From Candidatus Latescibacterota bacterium (GTDB lineage Bacteria > Latescibacterota > 4484-107 > B68-G9): a stretch of 10,313 nucleotides of DNA. Below the pieces are notes generated by a model. That model ran no database searches and was not told where the DNA came from. It saw only the letters and a list, made by a program, of their open reading frames with translations. Shown in pieces: positions 1 to 7,252 of the stretch. The position numbers and the translations under genes were made by a program. Positions within the stretch are counted from its first letter, which is position 1; the number at the start of each line of letters is the position of its first letter. Location of the stretch: positions 1 through 10,313 of the forward strand of contig DTXA01000182.1 in assembly GCA_012962735.1 (NCBI GenBank), read 5' to 3'.

Positions 1-21
1 AAAAGGAGGGGGAAATCGGGA

Positions 22-43
22 ATACTGAACTTTTGTTCAGTAT
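22..43 (-). terminator. Hairpin at the end of rseP, probable transcription terminator
   Basis: A perfect 9-bp inverted repeat, ATACTGAAC / GTTCAGTAT, with a 4-base AAAA loop on the minus strand, begins at the last base of the rseP stop codon. No U-run follows directly (TCCCGATTTCC follows), so it is not a textbook intrinsic terminator. It could slow or end transcription, protect the mRNA 3' end, or be a palindromic protein site. Its position after the last gene favours a terminator role. Confidence 0.5.
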
Positions 44-1302
44 CAGAAGAGCCTGTAAAGATCGTTGATGGTGACATAGATCATCAGGAGCACCAGAAAC
101 GCCATCCCAATATATTGTAACACAGCCCGTCCCCTCGCAGATAGAGGTCTCCCCAAGACCCCCTCTATGCCCAAAAACATGAGATGTCCCCCGTCCAACA
201 CGGGGATCGGTAGGATGTTTAAGACCGCCAAGTTGACGCTCAACAGGGCCATAAACCACAAGAGCGATGCCAAGCCTGCCCTGGCCTGTTGTCCCGCCAT
301 ATGGGCGATCATTACAGGTCCGCCCAACAGCTTCGTGGATACCTTTCCGGTGAGCAGTCCTCCTAAGAACTCTAAGGTAACCTTTAAAACAGCATAGGTG
401 TTCTGGATTCCCGTTTCTATTCCCTCTAATATCCCCGCCCTTTTCCAGGAGAGGCCCATAGCTACTCCGAGCCTTCCCACATTACGGCCATCCTCATCGT
501 GCGCCTCTAAGGTGACCTTGGCCTCTAAGAATCGCCCATCCCTCTGCCATCTCACCGTCACAAGCCTTCCAGGCCTCTTCCGGACCAGTTCTCGCATCCC
601 GTGCCAGTCCCCCACTTCCTGGCCATCTACGGCTATTATCACGTCGCCGGGTTGGATTCCAGCTTGCTCGGCAGGACTTCCGGGCACGACCGCGCCCACC
701 CGAGCCGGCACACTGGGCTCTATGCCGAAGTCCCCCTCCCAAGGGGGCACCATCACCTCTAAGGTATCCCCCTCCCTCTCCAGCCGGATGCTCCCCCCTT
801 GGTTCAGGGTCCTGGCCAGTGCCCCTCCGACCTCCCTCCAGTCCCGTACCTGCCGACCCCCGACCTCCACCAACTTGTCCCCCCGCCGCAGGCCGGCTCT
901 CTCAGCAGGGGAACCCAGCCGCACCCAGCCTACCCGGACAGTGGGATAATGAGCCACTCCATGTATCCAGGCCATTCCCACAAATATCGCCAACGCCAGT
1001 AAGATGTTCATCAATGGCCCCGCCAAGACCACCCCGGTCCGGACCTTCAGCGGCTTAGACCCGAACTCCCAGGAGGCCCCCGTGCGTTCCTCCTGACCGG
1101 CCAGTTTCACGTATCCCCCCAGTGGAATCCACGAGATACAGTACTCCGTCTCCCCGATCCGGAACCCCACCATCTTCGGGGGAAAGCCCAAAGAGAACCT
1201 CTCCACCCTGATCCCGGCAAGCTTGGCGGCCAAAAAGTGGCCGAACTCGTGCACGAAGATCAAAACCCCCAATACGAGCAAGAATGCCCACACCTGTGTC
1301 AT
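43..1302 (-). CDS. rseP: Site-2 intramembrane zinc metalloprotease RseP/RasP
   Basis: A 419-residue membrane protease that cleaves substrates such as anti-sigma factors and signal-peptide remnants within the membrane. HEFGH (18-22) in the first membrane segment supplies the zinc-binding histidines and the catalytic glutamate. NLAVLNILPIPVLDGGH (357-373) holds the second conserved motif with zinc ligand D370. Two PDZ domains lie between them, about 115-190 (RLGSPAERAGLRRGD) and 200-265 (VPGSPAEQAGIQPGD). Two periplasmic PDZ domains match the E. coli RseP type, whereas many Gram-positive homologues carry one. Membrane segments are near 5-28, 90-113, 343-362 and 395-412. The start is set by the strong ribosome site and the ATGA overlap with dxr. 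It is the last gene of the run. No anti-sigma factor gene is visible nearby. Confidence 0.95.
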   Translation of the reverse strand: MTQVWAFLLVLGVLIFVHEFGHFLAAKLAGIRVERFSLGFPPKMVGFRIGETEYCISWIPLGGYVKLAGQEERTGASWEFGSKPLKVRTGVVLAGPLMNILLALAIFVGMAWIHGVAHYPTVRVGWVRLGSPAERAGLRRGDKLVEVGGRQVRDWREVGGALARTLNQGGSIRLEREGDTLEVMVPPWEGDFGIEPSVPARVGAVVPGSPAEQAGIQPGDVIIAVDGQEVGDWHGMRELVRKRPGRLVTVRWQRDGRFLEAKVTLEAHDEDGRNVGRLGVAMGLSWKRAGILEGIETGIQNTYAVLKVTLEFLGGLLTGKVSTKLLGGPVMIAHMAGQQARAGLASLLWFMALLSVNLAVLNILPIPVLDGGHLMFLGIEGVLGRPLSARGRAVLQYIGMAFLVLLMIYVTINDLYRLF

Positions 1303-2453
1303 ACCCTACCTCCTTCGACCCACTCCCCGGCCACACACCGGGCCCACCGATCCACTTCTAAAACTTCTTCCAATGAAGGGTCCGGCAGGGCACGATGTCG
1401 GGCCATAACAGCTTCATCTATCCGGGCTATTTCCCCGAAAGATATCCGCCCCTCCAAGAACGCATTTACGGCCACCTCATTGGCCGCATTCAGAACAGCC
1501 GGCGCCGTCCCTCCTTCCCTGGCCGCCTCGTACCCCAGGGCCAGGCAGCGGAATTTAGTTACATCCGGCCGGTAAAAGCTCAAAGCCCCCACCTCGGCCA
1601 GGTCCAAAGGCTTCCAAACTCCGGGAAGTCGCTCCGGATAGGTCAACGCATACTGGATCGGCAACCGCATATCCGGCCATCCCAGCTGGGCTATCAGGGA
1701 GCCGTCCCGGAACTCTACCAGCGAATGCACCACCGACTGGGGGTGGACGACCACCTCAATCCTCTCCACAGGTATGCCGAAAAGCCAATGTGCCTCTATC
1801 ACCTCGAGCCCCTTGTTCATCATGGTGGCAGAATCCACCGTAACCTTCTGTCCCATCTGCCATATAGGGTGCGCCAGCACTTCCTCTACCGTCGCCTCCT
1901 CCGATCCCTCCTTTCCCCAAAAAGGCCCCCCAGAGGCCGTCAGGATCAGCCTCCGCATCTCCTCCCCCCTCCCAGCTCGGAGACACTGCCAGATAGCGCT
2001 GTGTTCGCTGTCTATGGGCAATATCCGCACCCCCTGCTCCCTCGCCTTCCTCATAACCAAATCACCGGCCATCACCAGGGTCTCCTTATTCGCTAAGGCC
2101 ACATCCCGGCCGGCCCCGATCGCGGCTAAGGTGGGTTTCAATCCCACTGCCCCTACCAGGGCGTTCACCACCACATCCGCTTCCACCTCCCCGGCCAGCG
2201 CCGAAAGGTCCTCTTCCCCGAAAAGTATCCTTATCTTATTATCTCCCAATAAAATTTTAAGTCTCCCTAAAGCTCCCTCCTCCGTCACGGCCACGGCCTC
2301 CGGCCGGAACCTCCTGGCCTGCTTCGCCAAAAGCTCGACATTGCGCCTGGCGCTCAACCCAACCACCCGAAATCGATCGGGGAAGCGGGCGATCACCTCT
2401 AAGGTGCTCCTCCCGATAGAGCCCGTCGCCCCTAACACCACGATCCGCTTCAT
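1299..2453 (-). CDS. dxr: 1-deoxy-D-xylulose 5-phosphate reductoisomerase
   Basis: A 384-residue enzyme (also ispC) that converts DXP to 2-C-methyl-D-erythritol 4-phosphate using NADPH, the first committed step of the MEP isoprenoid pathway. The nucleotide-binding loop GATGSIG is at 8-14, NKE at 122-124, metal ligands D148 and E150 in PIDSEHSA, TASGGPF at 172-178, and NKGLE with the third ligand E217. HPQSVVHS (237-244) and LNAANE also fit. The frame is open upstream to 2684, but those 77 residues are arginine/glycine-rich shadow of cdsA. The ATG at 2453 starts MKRIVVLGATGSIG, has GGAG 6 bases upstream, and makes an ATGA overlap with the cdsA stop. Its own stop overlaps the rseP start in the same way. 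Together with uppS it shows the MEP route feeding the lipid carrier. Confidence 0.96.
   Translation of the reverse strand: MKRIVVLGATGSIGRSTLEVIARFPDRFRVVGLSARRNVELLAKQARRFRPEAVAVTEEGALGRLKILLGDNKIRILFGEEDLSALAGEVEADVVVNALVGAVGLKPTLAAIGAGRDVALANKETLVMAGDLVMRKAREQGVRILPIDSEHSAIWQCLRAGRGEEMRRLILTASGGPFWGKEGSEEATVEEVLAHPIWQMGQKVTVDSATMMNKGLEVIEAHWLFGIPVERIEVVVHPQSVVHSLVEFRDGSLIAQLGWPDMRLPIQYALTYPERLPGVWKPLDLAEVGALSFYRPDVTKFRCLALGYEAAREGGTAPAVLNAANEVAVNAFLEGRISFGEIARIDEAVMARHRALPDPSLEEVLEVDRWARCVAGEWVEGGRV
1309..1315 (-). promoter_or_regulatory. Ribosome binding site of rseP
   Basis: AAGGAGG on the minus strand, 6 bases before ATG 1302. It is a perfect match to the anti-Shine-Dalgarno core and lies inside the last codons of dxr. 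Confidence 0.65.
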
Positions 2454-3238
2454 AGAAGACTCCGCAACTTCAAGTACAAGTATACCATAGGAGTAGCGAA
2501 AAGGAAGCTGTCGAACCTGTCCAGGACCCCCCCATGTCCCGGTATCAACCCCGAGGAATCCTTCACCCCCACATCCCTCTTCATGGCGGACTCTATAAGG
2601 TCCCCTACCTGCCCTCCCACGCCTATGGCTGTTCCTAAGGCGATGGAGTCCCCTAAGTCCCAAGGCAGCAGGCCTAATCTCCAAGCCCCCAGCGCCACCC
2701 CTACCGCCCCTAAGAACCCCGTTATCGCCCCCTCGAGGGTCTTTTTAGGACTCACCCTCTTCCAGAGCCTGTGTCTTCCGAAACCTCTCCCGCCGAAGTA
2801 AGCGGCCGTGTCCATGATCCAGACGGACGCCAATACGAATCCCACCGTCCATCCCCCCTCCGGCCTTCCTCTCAAAACGAGCGCAAGCCCGCCTAAGACT
2901 CCGAGGTATACCATGCCCGTAAGGCCGGCCATAACTCCCCCGATACCCCAGAAGAGTCCACCCGTCAGCCCTAAGAGCGCTCCCACGGCTACGCCCGTCA
3001 TCCCCCCGACTTCCCCTCCTGCGTAGAACCCCAACACAGGCGAAAGGGCACATATCAAGCACAAAGGCCTCCAAATCCTTATCCCTTTTACCTCCACCAA
3101 ACCCGATAGCTCCCACACCCCCACCCCTACTATTCCACAAACTAAGGCCAAAAACGGCACCCCTCCGACGGCCACTAGGGTCAGTATCCCCGGCACAGCT
3201 ACGGCCGCTACCGCCACCCGCCTACCGACCTCCCCCAT
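2450..3238 (-). CDS. cdsA: Phosphatidate cytidylyltransferase (CDP-diacylglycerol synthase)
   Basis: A 262-residue integral membrane enzyme that makes CDP-diacylglycerol from CTP and phosphatidate, the branch point of bacterial phospholipid synthesis. It is strongly hydrophobic with several membrane segments. MDTAAYFGGRGFG (142-154) and SPKKTLEG (163-170) are conserved family elements. The C-terminal CDS signature spans residues 218-243: S, KR (220-221), KD (226-227), the HGG starting at H235, and DRFD (240-243). ATG 3238 lies inside the end of uppS with GGAGGGGGG directly upstream. Its TGA overlaps the dxr ATG (ATGA). The length is at the short end for the family but no core element is missing. 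Confidence 0.95.
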   Translation of the reverse strand: MGEVGRRVAVAAVAVPGILTLVAVGGVPFLALVCGIVGVGVWELSGLVEVKGIRIWRPLCLICALSPVLGFYAGGEVGGMTGVAVGALLGLTGGLFWGIGGVMAGLTGMVYLGVLGGLALVLRGRPEGGWTVGFVLASVWIMDTAAYFGGRGFGRHRLWKRVSPKKTLEGAITGFLGAVGVALGAWRLGLLPWDLGDSIALGTAIGVGGQVGDLIESAMKRDVGVKDSSGLIPGHGGVLDRFDSFLFATPMVYLYLKLRSLL

Positions 3239-3992
3239 CCCCCCTCCGCAACTGCTCGCTTGTCATCCCAAACCTTCTCTCCCTCCGCTGGTAAGCTTCT
3301 ATAGCCTGGTATAAGTGCTTCCTGCGGAAGTCCGGCCAGAGCACGTCGGTAACCCAAATCTCGGTGTACGCCATCTGCCACAGCAGGAAGTTCGAAACTC
3401 GAAGTTCCCCCGAAGTCCGGATAAGCAGGTCCGGATCGGGAAGCCCAGCCGTGTATAGATGGGCCGAGAAGACCGCCTCGTCCACGTCCTCCGGCCTGTA
3501 ACCCCCCTCCAAGATCCTCCGAACAGCATCCACGATCTCCACACGCCCGCCGTAGTTCAAGGCCAAATTCAACATTAGCCCAGTATTGTCCTTCGTCCGC
3601 TTCATGGCCCAGAAGAGCGCCTCCCGGCTGGTCTTCGGCAGTTCATCCAGCCTCCCTATCGCTATAAGCCGTACGTTGTTCCGGTCCAGCTCCTCTACCT
3701 CCTCGTATAAGGTATCCCTCAGAAGCCGCATTAACGCCCACACTTCCCGCCTGGGCCTGCGCCAGTTCTCCACCGAGAACGCATATAGGGTCAGCACCTC
3801 TATCCCCAGCTCCCCACATGCCCTGACCACGTCCCGCACGGATTCCCTTCCGGCCCTGTGCCCCTCTATCCGGTCCAGCCCCCGCATCCGGGCCCACCGG
3901 CCGTTGCCGTCCATGATTATGGCGATGTGCCGAGGGAGGTTCCCTTTAGCTTTAAGCCTATCCTGTATCTGCTTGTCCTCTAATTTATTCAT
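3222..3992 (-). CDS. uppS: Isoprenyl transferase (undecaprenyl diphosphate synthase)
   Basis: A 256-residue cis-prenyltransferase that condenses isopentenyl diphosphate onto farnesyl diphosphate to make the C55 lipid carrier for peptidoglycan and other wall polymers. All family signatures are present: HIAIIMDGNGRWAR with the Mg-binding D28, EGHRAG with H45, LYAFSVENWRRP (69-80), LNLALNYGGR (141-150), and PDPDLLIRTSGELRVSNFLL with R192, R198 and S200 for diphosphate binding, followed by E211. Length is normal. ATG 3992 has AAGGA 4 bases upstream and forms an ATGA overlap with the hydrolase. The end overlaps cdsA by 17 bases. The ribosome recycling factor gene (frr), frequently found upstream of uppS, is replaced here by an esterase gene. 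Chain length (C55 or shorter) is inferred. Confidence 0.96.
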   Translation of the reverse strand: MNKLEDKQIQDRLKAKGNLPRHIAIIMDGNGRWARMRGLDRIEGHRAGRESVRDVVRACGELGIEVLTLYAFSVENWRRPRREVWALMRLLRDTLYEEVEELDRNNVRLIAIGRLDELPKTSREALFWAMKRTKDNTGLMLNLALNYGGRVEIVDAVRRILEGGYRPEDVDEAVFSAHLYTAGLPDPDLLIRTSGELRVSNFLLWQMAYTEIWVTDVLWPDFRRKHLYQAIEAYQRRERRFGMTSEQLRRGDGGGR

Positions 3993-5008
3993 AGCATCCT
4001 TTTTAGAAATTTAAACGCTCCTTTCCCCCAGAATTGGTGCTCACCCTCGAACACCTCCAGTTCCAGCCGATCCTCAGCCCCGAATGCCGCCCAAACCCTC
4101 CGGGCCTGTTCGAAAGCAAACCGGGTGGCCTCTATGGGAAATATGGAATCCTTCGTCCCGGACTCCACGAACAGCCCCCGGGGAGCTATGAGCCCAGCTA
4201 TGTCGTACATTTCAGCATACTTCAATATCCCCGGGATGTAATTGTCCATACAGTGCGGTATGCTCAAGATGCTGTCCCGGAAGGTGTTGAAGTACCCACT
4301 CACCACAGCTGCCTTCACCCTCCTGTCCAAGGCAGCGGTGAAGAAAGTTGTCGTCCCCCCGCCCGAAATCCCCATAACCCCGATCCGCCTGAGGTCCACC
4401 TCGGGCCGGGTCTGGAGATAGTCTATCGCCCGAATCGCATCCCATACCCGCCATCCGATCATAGTTTCTCCAAAAAGCAAAGCCGCTCCGGCGGCCGGCT
4501 GGCATGAGGACTTCCCGGCTCCCTCTTTCCTCGCCCTCTCGTCCCTCCTGCACCCGAACCCCAACTGCTCCAAAGCTAAGGCGGCGAACCCGTGCTCAAC
4601 GCACTGTAGTGCGAAGTTCGCCTGGTATGGCTCCTCCGCTATCCCCACAATTGCGTCCGCACCCTGTCCGTGCCCGGGGAGGCAGACCACAACCGGCCCT
4701 GGGGCCTGGAACACCTCGGGGAGCAGGAAATATGCGAAGACCCAAAGCCCCTCTCTGCTTTGGAAGTACACCGCCTCCCTTATGTAACCATCAAGCTTCG
4801 AGCGCTCGACCACCTCCGCCTCCAGTGGGACCCTCGGGGGAAAACCTCCCAAAAGCTCCTTCAGCTTCCTCCTGAGTTTCGCCTGCCATGCCCTCGCCCC
4901 CTCGGCGGTCTCAGCCCGGAAGGCCAGCTTCCGCCCCTGGCGCTCGTATCGGAACAGGGAGTACTTCAGGCTGTCCAGGCTCCTCCTTATATTCCGGCTT
5001 CCCGCCAT
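3989..5008 (-). CDS. Alpha/beta hydrolase, acetyl-xylan-esterase / dienelactone-hydrolase-like
   Basis: A 339-residue predicted esterase with no signal peptide, so probably cytoplasmic. The core begins near residue 65. PGHGQG (111-116) forms the oxyanion-side turn. The nucleophile elbow is GISGGG with S215, the acid is D287 in ESGTKDSIFP, and the base is H324 in EGEHQFWG. NYIPG (256-260) and IAPRGLFVESG (274-284) are typical of the Abhydrolase_7 / acetyl-xylan-esterase-like group. This suggests deacetylation or ester cleavage on sugar-derived substrates, but the substrate is inferred only from family and neighbours. ATG 5008 is preceded by AGGGAAGGT. A strong AAGGAGG lies inside the first codons, just after the upstream gene's original stop, but no good start follows it. 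Its TGA overlaps the uppS ATG (ATGA). Confidence 0.8.
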   Translation of the reverse strand: MAGSRNIRRSLDSLKYSLFRYERQGRKLAFRAETAEGARAWQAKLRRKLKELLGGFPPRVPLEAEVVERSKLDGYIREAVYFQSREGLWVFAYFLLPEVFQAPGPVVVCLPGHGQGADAIVGIAEEPYQANFALQCVEHGFAALALEQLGFGCRRDERARKEGAGKSSCQPAAGAALLFGETMIGWRVWDAIRAIDYLQTRPEVDLRRIGVMGISGGGTTTFFTAALDRRVKAAVVSGYFNTFRDSILSIPHCMDNYIPGILKYAEMYDIAGLIAPRGLFVESGTKDSIFPIEATRFAFEQARRVWAAFGAEDRLELEVFEGEHQFWGKGAFKFLKRML

Positions 5009-5115
5009 ACCTTCCCTAACATCTCCCCGACGAGCCGCACCGTTTCTTCAGGGGACATCGAACATAGCTTCTCGCTGAAAGGCTCCGGCGTCACCGGCCC
5101 ATCGTACCCGATCTT
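4987..5115 (-). other. Out-of-frame C-terminal tail of the TIM-barrel gene
   Basis: On the minus strand this reads KIGYDGPVTPEPFSEKL and then a charged helix (SPEETVRLVGEML...) to TAA at 4987-4989. GYDGPVT.EPF is the typical last strand of xylose-isomerase-like sugar isomerases, with the glutamate as a metal ligand. It belongs to the preceding gene but lies in a different frame. It overlaps the start of the hydrolase gene by 22 bases. Confidence 0.75.
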
Positions 5116-5746
5116 CTACTCCTTCGGGAGCGTCGTTTATGTGCGCGTACACCACCTGGTCTCCTTCCAACTCCTCCAGTTCGAAGACCGTCCCGTGCGA
5201 AGTGTACCAGTGCCATGAATCTAACAACAGCCCCACGTTCTCCCCCACCGCAGCGCACAGGGCCAACATCCCGTCCATCGTATGCAGAAAGGCGTAACGC
5301 TTCCCTTCCCTCAACGTCCTCGGTCCGAGGAACTCCAGCCCAAGCCGGAATCCGAACTCCCCTAACACCTCAGCCGCAGGCCTCAGCCGCTCTATATGCC
5401 ACCTGAAGTTCTCCCGAAATGGCCTCTCGTCCGACCAGGACGGAACCCAGGTATAAGCTCGGTCGCAGCCGACGTCCCGTAGGGGTCCTAAGGCCTCCCT
5501 CAGCCGCTTCAGGCCCTCCCTGTACTCCCCCTCCCCTCCCTTCCAGTCCACCGGCAGCCCGATCCCCCCGGCCCGCAGTTCCCCCAACAGATCCCGCACG
5601 TACTCGGCCGACCTCTCCCACACCAGCTCGGCGACCTCCTGAGCGTCGACATCCACCCCTCCAAATCCCCCAAGCCTGGCCAGCCGCACGGCCTCCTCAA
5701 GACTCGCCTGTATCCTCAGGGCTCCGAGACTCAGATTGCGGTACAT
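5048..5746 (-). CDS. Xylose-isomerase-like TIM-barrel protein (sugar phosphate isomerase/epimerase type), frame-broken near its end
   Basis: A 232-residue frame with the AP-endonuclease-2/xylose-isomerase barrel pattern (PF01261). It starts at ATG 5746 after GGAGGGAGG. Recognisable pieces are NLSLGAL near the start, GGFGGVDVD (26-34), LEFLG with metal-ligand candidate E138, LLLDSWHWYTSH with D176 and H179, and VVYAHINDAPEG with H202 and D205. These enzymes usually interconvert keto and aldo sugars or epimerise them with a divalent metal. After EGVE (residue 211) the last 21 residues do not fit. The family's final strand appears in another frame just downstream (4987-5112), with a stretch missing between. 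The usual loop and the last metal-site glutamate are therefore lost from this product. Probably inactive as written. It sits between cvpA and an esterase gene. Confidence 0.8.
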   Translation of the reverse strand: MYRNLSLGALRIQASLEEAVRLARLGGFGGVDVDAQEVAELVWERSAEYVRDLLGELRAGGIGLPVDWKGGEGEYREGLKRLREALGPLRDVGCDRAYTWVPSWSDERPFRENFRWHIERLRPAAEVLGEFGFRLGLEFLGPRTLREGKRYAFLHTMDGMLALCAAVGENVGLLLDSWHWYTSHGTVFELEELEGDQVVYAHINDAPEGVEDRVRWAGDAGAFQREAMFDVP

Positions 5747-5754
5747 CCTCCCTC

Positions 5755-6297
5755 CTACTGTTTTTCTTCCCTGGCCCTCCGCTCCGCCTCCTCCTGGAGA
5801 GCCTTCAGCACTTTCCGGTACCCCTCCTCAAATTTCTTCTCTAAGTCCTTAGGCAACAATTTCTTGCCCTTGTCAACCCCCTTCAAAAGCAGTGGAGCTA
5901 CTCTCGCCCTCCCGATGCCCTCCCGGGACCAGGGCACGTAGGCTGTCAAAAGCCCCAATGCCACAGCCACGAGCACCCCCCCTACCAACAGGCCCAGCAC
6001 CCCCCCTAAGAGCCTGTCCAGCCATCCCAGGAAAACTGCCCGGGTAGCCCTCCAAATCGTTCTCCCTACCCATCCCACCAACAGGGCCACGGCGAAGAAG
6101 GCGAGCGCGAACCCCGCCGCCTTGGCCAACACCCCCTTTCCCAACCATCCCCCGACCCACCCGTGCAGGTACGCCGCTCCGATACCCCCTAAAACCACCG
6201 ATAGGAGGGCGAAGGCCCCCCGGATCAGGCCCTGGTAAAGCCCGTAAAGGACACATACTCCGATGATCACAAGGATAACAACATCCTGGGCACTCAT
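5755..6297 (-). CDS. CvpA-family inner-membrane protein
   Basis: A 180-residue membrane protein with about four hydrophobic segments (residues 6-22, 27-46, 58-78, 96-117), followed by a basic and acidic helical cytoplasmic tail ending in EEAERRAREEKQ. The N-terminal layout and the WLDRLLGGVLGLLVG stretch (92-106) fit the CvpA family (PF02674). That family is named for colicin V production in E. coli and is widely conserved for envelope homeostasis; its molecular activity is not established. The ATG at 6297 forms an ATGA overlap with the kinase and has GGGAGGA 6 bases upstream. Its TAG falls inside the ribosome site of the next gene. CvpA proteins often sit near unrelated housekeeping genes, so its place among sugar genes does not assign a sugar role. 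Confidence 0.85.
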   Translation of the reverse strand: MSAQDVVILVIIGVCVLYGLYQGLIRGAFALLSVVLGGIGAAYLHGWVGGWLGKGVLAKAAGFALAFFAVALLVGWVGRTIWRATRAVFLGWLDRLLGGVLGLLVGGVLVAVALGLLTAYVPWSREGIGRARVAPLLLKGVDKGKKLLPKDLEKKFEEGYRKVLKALQEEAERRAREEKQ

Positions 6298-7211
6298 CGC
6301 ACATCCTCCCTACTGCGCATCCATCTTATGGTTTCCTCCCATCCCCTCACCCCAGCCGTCGCCCCAACCGTCCCCACAGCCAGAGCGCCGCACGCATTGG
6401 CCACACGTGCCGAATCCGTCAGCTCCCAACCTCTGGCCCTTGCTGCCAGAAACCCCGCCACGAACGCATCCCCAGCCCCGGTCCCGTCCACCTCCTCGAC
6501 CTCAAACCCCCGGACGTATCCTTCCTCTTCCCCTGCTACGTAACACCCATCCCGTCCCAGGGTGATCAGCACCGCCCCGACCCCCCAACTCCTCAGGATC
6601 TCGGCCATATCCTCGGGCTCCCGCTCCCCCGTGATTTGCTCCCCCTCAAACCGGTTCAGGAAGAGATAGTCCAGATGGGGCAGGAATCCACGTATCCTCT
6701 CCGCCCACCTCCCCCCGGGGTCGTACTCCACTCCAACCGAGGTGTACGCCCCCCACGCCTTCGCCCTCCAGAACAGCTCGGCCCAGTCCATGTGCACGGC
6801 CTTCATAACCCCGGAGGCATGCACCCAGTCCCACCTCCTCAGGTCCTCCGGCACGTCTTCTATCAGGAGCTCCTCCGACGCCCTAGGGGCATACAGAAAA
6901 GACCTTTTCCCGTCCGAACCGACCAAAACCAGACACACCGAGGTCCGGCCGCCCATCGTTACCCAATTCGTGGACAGCCCGGCCCTTCTGATCTCCTCCA
7001 TCAGGAACTCCCCGAGAGCATCCCCCCCAACCCGGACTACGAGGTCCGGCCTGAACCCCAGCTTCCTCAGGGCCAAAGCCGTGTTAAGAGTGCAACCCCC
7101 GGGGAAGAGCCCCACCTCCTCCACAATCTCCGTGTGTTCTCGCCAGGGAAAGCGGTCCACCGGCCGCACCACCAGATCCGCCACAGCCTGCCCCACCAAC
7201 AGGAACCTCAC
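6294..7211 (-). CDS. PfkB/ribokinase-family carbohydrate kinase
   Basis: A 305-residue cytoplasmic kinase, a normal length for the family, starting at GTG 7211. PfkB proteins transfer phosphate from ATP to a sugar, nucleoside or sugar-phosphate hydroxyl. Visible motifs are the N-terminal strand RFLLVGQAVADLVV, the substrate-side GGCTLNTALALRKLG (38-52) and VGGDALGEFL (61-70), and the NxxE magnesium motif NRFE (186-189). ATP-site elements are ITLGRDG (216-222) and the PfkB signature DGTGAGDAFVAGFLAARARG (242-261), with D248 the probable catalytic base. The substrate cannot be read from sequence. It lies between a reductase and a sugar-isomerase-like gene, suggesting sugar or polyol catabolism. 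Its TGA overlaps the cvpA-family ATG (ATGA), implying translational coupling. The gene appears intact. Confidence 0.9.
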   Translation of the reverse strand: MRFLLVGQAVADLVVRPVDRFPWREHTEIVEEVGLFPGGCTLNTALALRKLGFRPDLVVRVGGDALGEFLMEEIRRAGLSTNWVTMGGRTSVCLVLVGSDGKRSFLYAPRASEELLIEDVPEDLRRWDWVHASGVMKAVHMDWAELFWRAKAWGAYTSVGVEYDPGGRWAERIRGFLPHLDYLFLNRFEGEQITGEREPEDMAEILRSWGVGAVLITLGRDGCYVAGEEEGYVRGFEVEEVDGTGAGDAFVAGFLAARARGWELTDSARVANACGALAVGTVGATAGVRGWEETIRWMRSREDVR

Positions 7212-7252
7212 ATCGCCCCCTCCAGTGCCTCCATCGCCTCTTTAAGTAAATG
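7208..7252 (-). other. Out-of-frame C-terminal tail of the aldo/keto reductase
   Basis: On the minus strand this stretch reads HLLKEAMEALEGAM then TGA. This is an amphipathic helix of the kind that follows the final cysteine cluster in COG1453 reductases. It lies in the same frame as the N-terminal fragment (8131 start), whereas the iron-sulfur part lies in another. Its stop forms a GTGA overlap with the pfkB-family start at 7211, matching the junction style elsewhere in the operon. It is inferred to be the original gene end. Confidence 0.55.
7216..7223 (-). promoter_or_regulatory. Ribosome binding site deciding the GTG start of the sugar kinase
   Basis: GGAGGGGG on the minus strand, with GGAGG 7 bases before GTG at 7211. 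An ATG at 7213 is followed at once by TGA, so GTG is the start that opens the kinase frame. Confidence 0.6.

Noticed and set aside
1395..2096. Long plus-strand open frame (233 codons) opposite dxr
   Set aside because: It has Pro/Arg/Ser/His-rich low-quality composition and no family motif, and lies antisense to a clear enzyme gene. The strong coding-strand purine bias leaves few stops on the opposite strand.
2454..2684. 77-residue upstream extension of the dxr frame
   Set aside because: It is arginine/glycine-rich, lies entirely inside cdsA in another frame, and the family start MKRIVVLGATGSIG with an ATGA overlap is at 2453.
4670..5218. Plus-strand open frame opposite the hydrolase and TIM-barrel genes
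   Set aside because: Antisense shadow; its peptide is proline/leucine-rich with no domain signal, and real homology is on the minus strand.
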